From Lingula anatina (taxonomy: Eukaryota; Brachiopoda; Lingulata; Lingulida; Lingulidae): a stretch of DNA of 45,957 bases. Made by a program: the position numbers and the translations under genes. The DNA lies in assembly GCF_001039355.2 (NCBI RefSeq), contig NW_019775635.1:1346742-1392698 (forward strand), written 5' to 3'. The notes beneath the pieces are model-generated. The model searched no databases, was not told the DNA's origin, and saw nothing but the letters and a program-made list of their open reading frames with translations. The first letter of the stretch is position 1. Each line of letters opens with the position of its first letter. Shown piece by piece: positions 34,601 to 44,242 of the stretch.

Positions 34601-37600
34601 TGATATAAAAATGTTGCAGTCTTGAGAGCATTAGAATATGCAGGTTGAAGAGTTAATTACTTGGATGAAATATGTCTCAGTGTTCATTTGACTTTTCAGA
34701 AAAGCACAGATTCCATCAGCCAGAATATGTCCAAATTTAGAATAGATCAAACAACAGGTGAAGTTACTCTGATTGAAAGCCTAGATTATGAAGAAAAACC
34801 CACATATCAGCTGAAAGTAATGGCAAGGGTAGGTCATATCTGGGAAATCCCTTATTGTAGGCATTTTTTCTGAAAAATAATGTAAAATAATGAAGATATC
34901 CTTAATAAACAAGATTTGTTTTTGCATTTGTGCTAAATGTTGTTATTGTTTATAGGACCAGTATGGCTGGAACTCAACCAGTACCATTGTGCTAAATGTA
35001 GAGGACACTGGTGACCAGCCGCCTGTTTTTGAGAAGCCTACATATGCTGCTACAATCCCTGAAGACACCCCAGTGGTGAGTACATATCATAGCAGAGCAA
35101 TTTGAGATAAGAATATTATGTTATTTATTACATACAACACAATGAAGGTAATATAACATACAGCACAATGAAGGTAATATAACATACAGCACAATGAAGG
35201 TAGTGTAACATACAGCACAATGAAGGTAACATAACATACAGCACAATGAAGGTAACATAACATACAGCACAATGAAGGTAGTATAACATACAGCACAATG
35301 AAGGTAATATAACATACAGCACAATGAAGGTAGTATAACTTAGCACAATGAAGGTAATATAACATACAGCACAATGAAGGTAGTATAACATACAGCATAA
35401 AAGGAAGATCGCAGAGTTAATGAAATGGTGTCTTTTAGTAAGGTCCAGTGAGTCAAATACCTACACTATTTAGTAAAGTTTGTACATTTTTTGTAACACA
35501 GAAGTTTTTTTTTTATGTTGTTTTAGGGCGCAGAAGTTTTGAGAGTATTTGCGCAGGATGGAGACCGAGGCTTGGTCATCAAAAATAAGATATGCTACAG
35601 TTTTGTGAATGGTATGTAGCAAGTAAAGAGAGAGTAAAACGGTTTTAATTCAGTTCCTCTAGCACAATCATTTGCCATACCCTTGCCATTTTATAACCAC
35701 AGATAATTCAACCAAGGTCTTTAAGAATGTTAGTTATATGTATTTCTATAAGAAAATGTTATTTTTGTTTCCTCATTGTAGGGAGAGCCCTGACTTCATC
35801 TTATGAAGACTTCAGGATAGGGAAGAGCAATGGCAGTATACTAATACGCAGAAAGTTAGATAGGGACAAGCCAGATGTTATTCAGAAGGGTGGAGTGTTT
35901 CAGCTCACAGTGAAGGTAGAAACAGTGTCTTTCTTGTGTGTGATAGAAGTTTAAATTGTAACAGATATAAATATTCGTAATAGCTTATAAACAAGTTGTT
36001 CAGGTCTTGTTCACATCATATACATTCCTTAAAGATGTGCTGGCACTATCAGTTCAAATTGACAGAGATAGTATGCAGCAGGTTTTACTTTTATATTATT
36101 ATATTTACACTTGTATATATACCTTTGGTATTGGTTATCCTTTGGGATCAGGCTCGTAGCCAGGGGGGGTTAGAAAGAACTGTACTTTTTGTCAGAAAAA
36201 GGTCCATTCTGGGTACAATTTGATCTAGGTACACAAAGGTTTCATTATAAAAGGTCCACTTTTTCAGAAAAAGAACCCCCCTTTTGACTTTGCTGGCTAC
36301 GGGCCTGGGGATATTGGTTTTCCTTTAATAATGAATTGTCTGCTGCACAAAATCTGTCCATTGTAGGCTCAAGAATATGATCCAAACAATGATTGCAGCA
36401 GCATCAATAGTACTATAGATGGCACCGAGGCAACCGTTTACATCACAGTACAAGATGTCAATGACGAGACCCCAACATTTGGACAAAGTGTTTACTATGC
36501 TACCGTAGAGGAACAGTTGAAGGGGATCCCGATAACATTAAATAACACTGATATCAGAGTGACAGACCTGGATTTGGTAAGAATTTCCTTGTATTTTATA
36601 CCTATATGATCATTCCTGTGTTTTGTCACGTGTTTGATTGCCCTTACGTGTTACAGATAAATGAAGTTAATTACTTTATTATGTTATATATTCTGCCATT
36701 TATAAAAAACACAGTACTTGTATTCTGTTTTGTGAAAAGGTTTTGTAGAGGATTATCCACTGAGTATGCCCCTAGTAAAATTGTAAAGTTAAGAAATATT
36801 GAATGTTTTAGGGAGACAATGGTACCTTTGAACTTTATGTCACCAAAAATGGACAGAATTACTCTGCTTTCTCCGTCACCCCGCGCCGCTCAGTGAATGA
36901 AGCCATTGTCATTGTGCGAGTGGAGAATGCAACGGCCGTGGACTTTGAGAAGACGAGGAGCGTGACATTCCAGGTACAGTGTAGTGTAAAAAACTGGAAA
37001 TTTGCTCCCTAGAAAATTACTAAGTCAAGTTACGGTGGTGGCATAGTATTATGAATTAGTTCTAATTATTAATTGTAATAAAAAATACATCACTTAACAT
37101 TATAAACAGTTCATTTGAGGTGCAATATGTTAAAATAAAGATATAAATCTAATCTAAGAGTTAAACAGTGAGATTTTATTTGTAATTTTAGATTGTTGCC
37201 AAGGAAACTCAAACAGCTGAACGTAGGACGAGTAATGCCACCATAGAGTTAACAGTGTTGGATAGAAATGACAACGCCCCAGTGTTTGCCAACCCTGAGC
37301 ACATAGCATTTATCCTGGAGAATTCTCCAAATGGCACCCATGTGATAACAATTACTGTGAGTAGGCATATGGAGGCTTGGGTAAAAAGATATAGATGAGT
37401 TCATAGGATATAAATTTAAATTGCATTTGGACTAAATATGGTGACACCTTCTCTCTGAACTTGTTCAAATGAAATATATGGGAGAATTTGGCTACTGCCT
37501 CATATTTTCATTGCCAAAAATTCTCTAAAATAAAGTAAGAAAGTTTTTGGCATACATGATCCACATATTTGGATAAAACTTTATTTTTGTCTCAAAACAT

Positions 37601-38664
37601 TTTGATTTAAGATCACCTTTTCCTCTTCATTCCAGGCCACTGATGAAGACACCGCCAGTAATTTTTCGGACATCACTTATAGTTTACAGGGTGGAAGCAA
37701 CAGGTAATAAACAACAGTTCTGCTATAGAGCGCAGTATGGTAAAGATGATTTTTTATCCAAAATGTGTATTTTATGACAAGCAGTGTGTGTGGTTTCAAT
37801 CTTAATATTGTTTGACTTTAAGAACAAAATGCAAAATGAGTTTAAGGAATGGGGAATATTTTCTGCTTATGAAAGTTAATTGTATGTAAGTATTGAATTA
37901 AAAGACCTGGGCCCATTTTAATAAAGAACGTTTAGCATTAACCAGTGGATAAGCATAACTAGTGGATAAATTCTCCTAACACCCATTAACTAAAAGATGG
38001 TTAAATTGTTTTTCATAAACAGTGTTCAAACAGCCAATTAGTTAACTGGCCAGTGTTTAACTGGATAAAATAATTATTTAATTAACTAACAGACTGTTTA
38101 AACACTTTATAAAACAAGTTCATCGCTCGTTTAGTTAACAGGGTTTAGGAGAATTTATTGGTTAGTGCTAAACATCCTTTATAAAACTGGGCCCTGTAAT
38201 TTATCAAAGTTTTTTTATTTGCTCAATTTCTAAATCAATAAATTCTTTTTTTTTTTTTTTGACATTGAAAAAGACGAAATTTTGAAATGGGAAACTTGAT
38301 ATTTTTTCCTGGCTGAATAAGGTTTTTTTTTTACTATATTTAGTTTTGCAATCAACTCCACCTCTGGCATGGTCTATGTGTCTTGTGGGTCTCCAGAAGA
38401 GTGTCAAAACCAACTTGACTTTGAGAAGACCAGCATATATTATATGACCGTTGAGGCCACTGATGGCCGCGGACTTAAAGGTACAACACAGCTCGAAGTT
38501 GTCCTGAACGACACCAATGATAACACGCCCAGCTTTACTCAGAAGAAATACTCTGGTGTGGTCAAAGAAAACTCAACAACTTTTGAAAGGGAGATTCAAG
38601 TCCAGGTACGTATGGTAGGATTAGAACTCTTTAAATTGTATTTATTTTATGGAAAATTTTCTTT

Positions 38665-38696
<32 letters not shown>

Positions 38697-41600
38697 TGTT
38701 TTATTTGCTAAGTACTGGTCACCTACAGAGAAAATTCAAGGGAATTCTGAATCCATCCTTTTCCAGAAATGTTGAAATATGGAATTTTTTTTACCAAGAG
38801 TTTTAGTGTGATGCAGGGAATCCATTCCTCTCTTAATCCTGTACTTCTAATGTCATCACATGATTGTAGGATCCTTTTAAGTATATGGTAGTGTGCGTGC
38901 GTGCGTGCATGTGTGTGTGTGTGTATGCTTGCCTATGTTTGCATGCATGAATTTTGTGTGTATGTGTATGTATGTGCATACATCTAAGCAAGTGTATGTG
39001 AACACTGTTGGTTAAAGTTTTGTTTCTATTTCCCAGGCCACAGATGAAGATTCTGGACTGAATGGGAAAGTGTACTACAACATCACAGGTGGAGACCCCC
39101 TGAGGAACTTTACCATTGACACGACCACGGGGATCATCAGCCTGGCCAGCCCTCTGAACTACGAGGCTATGCCCAGGAACTCTAACGGCTGGTTCCATTT
39201 AAATGTGACGGCCACAGACTGGGGCTCCCCACCTCTCAGTGCTATGGTACAGGTGGACATAGAAGTGGTGGTAAGATGTTCTGTTTGTCCTTTCATTCAT
39301 CCTTTCTTCTTACCATCCATCCACACATCCATCTATCCACCCTTCCATTTTCTCCATCTATTACTTGTCCAGAGAGTCTTCTGTTTTAGTTGTATTTAAA
39401 AAGCTCAAGGGATTTAAAATTTGCTAATATCTCAATTTCCTCATATACTTTTATTTGCTATATCTCAATTTCCTCATATACTTTTAAATCAAAAGTAAAC
39501 AAAATTAAAAGTAAATATTTGCTCATTTTAGGATGAAAATGATAACGACCCAGTGTTTGTGAATAAGAGTTACACAGCTGAAATTTATGAGAATGCAACA
39601 ACAGGTTTGTGCTGTGCTTTAATATCATTGGTTAGATGATGTGCATCTTGAAAAATTGGGGATTATCTCATTTAGGCTTTTTTTCTTTATTTATCATGGT
39701 AAAGATTCATTCTGATGAATGTCATATACAGGATAACTGTCAGTTTGCCCACATTAATTTAAATTTTGTAATGTCATTGTGATGTCATTGTGATGTCATT
39801 GTAATGTCATTGTTATGTCATTGTGATGTCATTGTAATGTCATTGTTATGTCATTGTGATGTCATGGTGATGTCATGGTGATGGGAAATATAAAGTTACA
39901 TGATACAAAACTAAAGCTGAATCTTTATAACTGAACCACTATGATGTTTATTTTTCCTCTGATTTTCAAAAATTGTTTTTGTAAATGAATTTGATTTATG
40001 TATTTTTGTATATAATATTAGAATTAGCTTGATGTGATAACAAATCTGTTCAATGTACACCTTTCCTTCAGCTCATATCATATGTTATGCTAGTTTTTTT
40101 GGTTCATTTCCAGGTGACACTGTATTACAAGTCAATGCAACAGACCTTGATAAACCTGGTGATCCTAACAGTATCATCATCTACCGCATAGAGAGTGGGG
40201 GGATGGACAAGTTTAGAATAGAGCCCAACTCTGGGAAAATCAAAGTGGAGAAAGGGGCCAGGTTTAACCGGGAGACTCTGGATGTCTACAACCTCACAGT
40301 CCTTGCACTGGATAGGGGAACCCCCCAGCGAAGTGCATCCTGCAGTGCAATAGTTCACATACTAGATGTCAATGATGAACTGCCACGTTTCCCCATGCCA
40401 GAAGCCCGGGCAGAAGTTTCAGAAAATGCATCCATTGGACATATTGTGTACACATACAATGCATCAGACCCAGACCAGAATTCCTATTTAAGATATTCTT
40501 TACTGGAATCATCTGTAAGTACAACAAAACAGAATTTATTGTTGGGAGGGGAGGGGGGGGAGAAAATTGTGTTGCCTTTGTGTTGTGAATACTCTGCTAC
40601 TGCAGATGCCTTATATGGTTAAACTATTATAAGATGTTTTTGTTTTAATTTTCCTACTTTTATCAGAACTATCAGAGCTGGTTTGGCATCCACAGCAACA
40701 ATGGGTCTGTGTATGTGAACAACACATTAAACCGCGAAAATCAGAGCGATGTCTCCCTGACTGTCAGAGTAGAGGACCAGAATGCGTTTCACCCCAGACC
40801 TCAGAATGATACAGGTTAGTAAACTGATGGACCCTAGGGTTACTCAGTTGCCATTCAGAATAAATGATCCCAGTACTAACTGATCAGCCGACTAAATATG
40901 GCTGACCACATTTCAAAAGCAATGCTGCTTCTTCCCGATGGTCTCCTTAGCTCTACACGCGCCATTAAATGGATTAAATCTTAGTGCCGAGGTTTAATTG
41001 CTAGACCCCTGCAGTGATGGAGAGCGTGAAGGCAGGGAAACCATCATGGAATTAGCGGCATTGCTTTTGAACTGGGCTTGGCCATATTTAGTCGGAGGAT
41101 CAGTTAATACTGGGATCATCTATTCTGAATGTTCCCTCAGACTTAGACCTAGGCTGTATTCCCAGAGCTTTTAGATCGATCTATCCCCACGGGGAGTCTC
41201 ACTAGATTACTGTCAGATAATCCGGCTTAAATGTCCGTCCCGCCTACTACAAGCTGTAAGGGGGTAATTAACTTTCGTGTCCACCCGGCTGACAGTTATT
41301 TAGCTTGAACCCCCACAGAGTTAGGTCGATCTAAAGTAGATCGATCTAATCTCTGGAAATGGGGTCCAAGACATACTGTAGAAGTAGACCATGACAGTTA
41401 AAACATTTATGATATCTTTTAATGATAAATATATCTTAAATATTTCCAACTTTTCCTGTAATTCATATTAACAATTTGCAGTAATTATATAATTAATTAA
41501 TTCTTCAGAATGGTTTGTACTAGCACATCCATCCATCCATTCACATGCCTCACAGGCCAGATCAGGATTCAGTGTAGTTCTGATATGGGCTGGATTACTT

Positions 41601-42553
41601 TACATTTCACCAGGGCCATTTCATTTTGATATTTTTAAATATATTGAAACTGTGTTGCTGCTGTGTTTATTATCCTGATCTAACCTTGGTGAAGTGAAAA
41701 CAACCTGAGTCCAGGTCAAAACTAGTTGCTATAAAAGTAAAAATAAAAAAAAAAACATTTTTGGTGAGTAGCTTTAGCGGTCAATTACTGAAAATACTTT
41801 TTAAAATGACTGGTTACAAGAATCTTTCACTTATTTTGATGTACATTTTATAATTTCAGCCACTTTAGTGATAACTCTTTTGGACTATAATGACAATCCT
41901 CCAGAGTTTATTGAGTCCCCCCCAGCAAACTTTACCAAGACTATATCTCCCACAGTGCAGTATATGTACACTGTCCAGGTCAATGAGAGCGCCACCACAG
42001 GGCAACAGGGGAGCAGGGTTGTTACTCTGAAGGCCAAGGACGCAGATCAAGGACAGCGAGTTAACTTCAGCATAGTCAACAACACAGACAAGTTTGAAGT
42101 CAATCCACTTACTGGTAATTGTTTGGATACGGCCTTTTTAATTTTTTTTTATTTTTATTATTATTATTTTATTTTTTATCTGGTTAACAGTGTATTGAAG
42201 ATAACTGTCTGGACAGGTATAATTGATAAGTTATGTCTAATTTTCAAAAAGAAAAAATTAGTTTGTGTTCAAGGTCTGAAAGCTTTTGTACATGAATTTT
42301 TTCTTATAAGGAAAATTTGCAATAAAAAATCAGTGATAATTTGGTTTCAGTATATATTGGGTTATGGTATATATTGTGTTATAGTTTATATTGTGTCATA
42401 ATTTATGTAGAGTGTGTGCACTGAAGCTGTACTGGTACATATAAAAATGCTAGATATGTTAACTTTTGTAAAAGACAAGGTTTAGATTATTTGAATTATA
42501 CAGTTGTTATGAAAACATTGATAAAAAGCAACTACATCAAATTTAAACAGTTG

Positions 42554-42616
<63 letters not shown>

Positions 42617-44242
42617 CTTCTTCATCTTCCTGTGTAAATGCATCAACCAAAAAGAACTTGGTTATTTTAGGTGATGTTACTCTGAAAGTACCACTGGACA
42701 GAGAGCAGCGTCCAGAGGAACGATTTCAAGCCATTGCTGTTGATATCCCGTCAAGTAACACAGGACCCCCTCGGACCAGTACTGCTACTGTGGTTGTTAT
42801 TGTTATGGATACTAATGACAATGACCCTGTATGGGTTGACAATATGCCAACATCTGCCAGTGTCCCAGAGAATGCCACTGTCAACACCCCAGTGCTGACT
42901 GTCAATGCCACTGATCTCGATGACGGTGACTATGGGAACGTGACTTATATCATAAAGAGTGGCGATAAAGACAAGTTTAGGATTGATCTTATCACTGTGA
43001 GTATTGATATAAATTGTTGGTGTTTTCATTTTTAAAATGTTTACTATAACTTATTAAAAATTTACTCTTCTGTTGTTAATTGAATTTGAGGAATTAAATG
43101 AATAGAATATGATGAATTTTTGTAAAAGAAGTCTGTCGCAAGATGTACCTTACTGTTGCTGACACTGTTGTACTATTTTATCTAGGGTGTTATAACAGTA
43201 GCAGGCCGGCTGGACAGAGAAAACAAGAGCACATTCTCTCTCAATATTGAAGCCAGGGACAATCTGGATCGGACACCAAGCAGAAAAATTCAAAAGCAGA
43301 TCACAGTGCATATAACAGACATCAATGATGAGAGCCCAAAATTCAGTCAAAAATCATATTTTTTCCAAGTAGAAGAGGACAAAGATATGAGCTATGTTAT
43401 AGCAACCATCACAGCCAATGACAGGGATCAGGCTGGGACAGACAATTCCAGATTGTCCTATACTGTTGTCCCAGACTCGGGCAATGGAACTGAACTGTTT
43501 GCCATCAATAACACAACTGGTGCTGTCCATCCTAAAGCAGTTCTGAGGGGTAAACAAGGCTTCTTCTACATGACAATTCGGGCAACAGACCATGGCTCTA
43601 TACCTCTGACTAACAGCACTGAGGTGAAGATACAAGTTACTGATATCAATGACCATAAGCCAGTATTTCATTTTCCACGCGATCCCATGGTCTTCTCTGT
43701 TAATGAGGTAACTAGATGTGTGTGAAAAATTTTGACATTTTCTAATCTTGTCTTTATATTGTTTTTTTTTTGTCAAAGTATTACTTAGAAAAGAAGAAAT
43801 GAATTTCTATTTCTTGGTTATACAGAGGTAGCTTTTGTTATAAGAAGCATGACAACAAGTGTTTTTGTGTTATGCTTCTAATAGATTTGACACTAAGGCA
43901 CTTTTTGACAAAACTTAATTCTTATGAAATGAAAACAATCATATATTTGCTCATCAATTTTATTTCTTGAAATTTTTTATCCTAGGAGTTGTTTGGCAAT
44001 TTTAGATGATATAAGAATGCATTGTATGATGATTATTATTCCAGAGTTTCCCTGTCAATGGAACCATTACCATAATTAATGCTACTGACCTTGATCTTGG
44101 AGAAAATGGCCGTGTCAGCTACCGCCTGCTAAATGACACTGTGTTTGATGTTCTTAGCTATCAAACCTTTAAAATTGACAGTGATACTGGGGTATTACAA
44201 ACAAGAATTGCACTGGACAGAGAGAAAGTGGAAGAGTATTTC
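28563..44242 (+). CDS. Gene 2: 5' part of a cadherin-23-like gene (24 exons, 1338 codons, incomplete)
   Basis: Secreted signal peptide (residues 1-18), then EC1 30-136, EC2 137-242, EC3 243-368, EC4 369-486, EC5 487-596, EC6 597-706, EC7 707-814, EC8 815-921, EC9 922-1044, EC10 1045-1151, EC11 1152-1259 and part of EC12. All 24 exons join in consistent phase without a stop. EC1 to EC7 match human CDH23 (as I recall it) in order and in peculiarities: an EC2 linker that breaks the DxNDN rule, and an EC4 with an aberrant FELYVTKN...FSVTP core. CDH23 forms the upper tip link of hair cells through EC1-EC2 binding to protocadherin-15; an invertebrate relative would be an adhesion or mechanosensory cadherin (inference). 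EC11 lacks a DRE motif (VLRGKQG). The 3' end lies beyond the window. Other long cadherins (dachsous, fat) are less likely. The span includes introns. Confidence 0.88.
28631..28685 (+). CDS. Gene 2 exon B1: signal peptide
   Basis: METRIHIFAFILASALVA, one base different from A1 (T9 to A). Phase 1 out, donor gtaagt. Confidence 0.9.
30606..30623 (+). CDS. Gene 2 exon B2: 18-base microexon
   Basis: Identical to A2 (VCGQFG), phase 1/1, donor gtaggt. Confidence 0.8.
32196..32264 (+). CDS. Gene 2 exon B3: start of EC1
   Basis: 69 bases, phase 1/1. ETNSPPQFTAPSILVIKEDR. The ending EDRPVG resembles the EDTPVG of CDH23 EC1. Confidence 0.93.
   Translation, partial: WRQTAPLSSLLPRYWSSRKTGL
32704..32861 (+). 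CDS. Gene 2 exon B4: EC1 core
   Basis: 158 bases, phase 1 in and 0 out. SVVGTLRATDSDGNRLTFSV to SKLNYE. The DxE calcium motif is NYE here, against DYE in module A. Confidence 0.93.
33167..33217 (+). CDS. Gene 2 exon B5: EC1 strand
   Basis: 51 bases, phase 0/0. TRSQFDVGFTVSDGVNT, donor gtaagt. Confidence 0.92.
33493..34042. repeat. 11-base minisatellite, about 50 units
   Basis: Alternating units TGTCTGTCAGA and TGTTTGCCAGG (variants TGTTTGTCAGA and others) fill 550 bases in intron B5 and stop 39 bases before exon B6. Eleven is not a multiple of three and the unit has no stop in any register, so all three plus frames stay open and give the same 11-residue periodic peptide. These frames are artefacts, not genes. 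Confidence 0.97.
34082..34171 (+). CDS. Gene 2 exon B6: EC1-EC2 linker
   Basis: 90 bases, phase 0/0, acceptor tttctttatag. LTRTVTVYVVNVNDNAPLF, then STALYTRDIPE. Confidence 0.93.
34328..34408 (+). CDS. Gene 2 exon B7: EC2 start
   Basis: 81 bases, phase 0/0. DTPINSSILYVNATDLDYG to YYFYD; donor gtaagt. Confidence 0.93.
34700..34828 (+). CDS. Gene 2 exon 8: EC2 core, first common exon
   Basis: 129 bases, phase 0/0. FRIDQTTGEVTLIESLDYEE is a standard EC core. It has no counterpart after module A. Confidence 0.94.
34956..35075 (+). CDS. Gene 2 exon 9: EC2 end, EC3 start
   Basis: 120 bases, phase 0/0. Linker VEDTGDQPPVF departs from DxNDN, as does EC2 of CDH23. Then ATIPEDTPV opens EC3. Confidence 0.93.
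35131..35398. repeat. 26-base minisatellite, about 10 units
   Basis: Unit CATACAGCACAATGAAGGTA plus ATATAA, with small variants and one unit shortened. It lies in intron 9, shortly after exon 9. The open minus-strand frames over it are artefacts. Confidence 0.95.
35527..35611 (+). CDS. Gene 2 exon 10: EC3
   Basis: 85 bases, phase 0 in and 1 out. GAEVLRVFAQDGDRGLVIKN carries a DGD calcium motif. Confidence 0.92.
35782..35915 (+). CDS. Gene 2 exon 11: EC3
   Basis: 134 bases, phase 1 in and 0 out. FRIGKSNGSILIRRKLDRDK; the calcium motif is DRD instead of DRE. Donor gtagaa is weak. Confidence 0.9.
36149..36307. mobile_element. MITE with 15-base inverted ends and GGGAT target duplication
   Basis: Ends CAGGCTCGTAGCCAG and CTGGCTACGGGCCTG are inverted copies with one mismatch. 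GGGAT flanks both sides (36144-36148 and 36308-36312). 159 bases, no coding. The CAG...CTG ends suggest a hAT-like origin. Confidence 0.85.
36367..36576 (+). CDS. Gene 2 exon 12: EC3 end, EC4 start
   Basis: 210 bases, phase 0/0. Linker VQDVNDETPTF, then YYATVEEQLKGIPITLNNTD and DLDL. Confidence 0.94.
36812..36973 (+). CDS. Gene 2 exon 13: EC4 core
   Basis: 162 bases, phase 0/0. GDNGTFELYVTKNGQNYSAF and VRVENATAVDFEKTRSVTFQ match the unusual EC4 of CDH23. Donor gtacag. Confidence 0.92.
37192..37356 (+). CDS. Gene 2 exon 14: EC4 end, EC5 start
   Basis: 165 bases, phase 0/0. Linker VLDRNDNAPVF, then FILENSPNGTHVITIT. Donor gtgagt. Confidence 0.94.
37636..37703 (+). CDS. Gene 2 exon 15: EC5
   Basis: 68 bases, phase 0 in and 2 out. 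ATDEDTASNFSDITYSLQGG with a DED calcium motif. Donor gtaata. Confidence 0.9.
37907..38196. mobile_element. MITE with long imperfect inverted ends
   Basis: The left end (CTGGGCCCATTTTAATAAA ... ATAAATTCTCCTAA) and right end (TTAGGAGAATTTAT ... TTTATAAAACTGGGCCCTG) are inverted copies over about 50-60 bases. No coding. It lies in intron 15. Confidence 0.85.
38344..38605 (+). CDS. Gene 2 exon 16: EC5 end, EC6 start
   Basis: 262 bases, phase 2 in and 0 out. CGSPEECQNQLDFEKTSIYY, linker LNDTNDNTPSF, then VVKENST. The two cysteines may form a disulfide loop in EC5 (inference). Confidence 0.94.
38664..38691. repeat. GA microsatellite in intron 16
   Basis: (GA)n of about 14 units. A GT-rich run follows near 38890-38975. 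Confidence 0.9.
39037..39270 (+). CDS. Gene 2 exon 17: EC6
   Basis: 234 bases, phase 0/0. ATDEDSGLNGKVYYNITGG to VDIEVV; close to EC6 of CDH23. LNYE replaces the DRE motif. Confidence 0.95.
39532..39604 (+). CDS. Gene 2 exon 18: EC6-EC7 linker
   Basis: 73 bases, phase 0 in and 1 out. DENDNDPVFVNKSYTAEIYE. Donor gtttgt is weak. Confidence 0.92.
39769..39884. repeat. Second 11-base minisatellite
   Basis: About ten units of TGATGTCATTG with variants TAATGTCATTG and TTATGTCATTG, in intron 18. Confidence 0.95.
40114..40514 (+). CDS. Gene 2 exon 19: EC7 and EC8 start
   Basis: 401 bases, phase 1 in and 0 out. NATDLDKPGD, FRIEPNSGKI, NRETLDVYNLTVLALDRGTP, linker ILDVNDELPRF, then AEVSENASIG and DPDQN. 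Confidence 0.95.
40667..40814 (+). CDS. Gene 2 exon 20: EC8 core
   Basis: 148 bases, phase 0 in and 1 out. FGIHSNNGSVYVNNTLNREN to RPQNDT. Donor gttagt. Confidence 0.93.
40852..41131. mobile_element. MITE, CATTCAGAAT family
   Basis: Inverted ends of about 50 bases: CATTCAGAATAAATGATCCC ... CCGACTAAATATGGC against the inverted GCCATATTTAGTCGG ... GGGATCATCTATTCTGAATG. 280 bases, no coding. The same outer motif ends the element at 4238-4639. Confidence 0.9.
41155..41367. mobile_element. MITE with TAGATCGATCTA subterminal motif
   Basis: Left end TTCCCAGAGCTTTTAGATCG and right end AGATCGATCTAATCTCTGGA are inverted copies. It lies about 25 bases after the preceding MITE. Exact borders are approximate. 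Confidence 0.7.
41860..42114 (+). CDS. Gene 2 exon 21: EC8 end, EC9 start
   Basis: 255 bases, phase 1/1. Linker LLDYNDNPPEF, then VQVNESATTG, KDADQG and FEVNPLTG. Confidence 0.94.
42558..42614. repeat. 57-base pure T run before exon 22
   Basis: An uninterrupted T tract ending 56 bases before exon 22. It could be the reverse-oriented tail of a retrotransposed copy, or a pure slippage product. Confidence 0.95.
42671..42996 (+). CDS. Gene 2 exon 22: EC9 end, EC10 start
   Basis: 326 bases, phase 1 in and 0 out. VPLDREQRPEERFQAIAVD, linker VMDTNDNDPVW, then VPENATVNTP and NATDLDDGDYGNV. Confidence 0.95.
43186..43707 (+). CDS. Gene 2 exon 23: EC10 end, EC11, EC12 start
   Basis: 522 bases, phase 0/0, the largest exon. 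GVITVAGRLDRENKSTFSLN, linker ITDINDESPKF, complete EC11 with NDRDQAG but VLRGKQG in place of the DRE motif, linker VTDINDHKPVF, then FSVNE. Confidence 0.95.
44045..44242 (+). CDS. Gene 2 exon 24: EC12 core, last exon in the window
   Basis: 198 bases, phase 0/0. NATDLDLGENGRVSYRLLND, FKIDSDTGVL and ALDREKVEEYF. The next exon must begin in phase 0 and is not found before the window ends. Confidence 0.94.

Noticed and set aside
35087-35398. Minus-strand frames with LYVILPSLCC-type repeats
   Set aside because: Readings of the 26-base minisatellite; no start context, splice context or family match.
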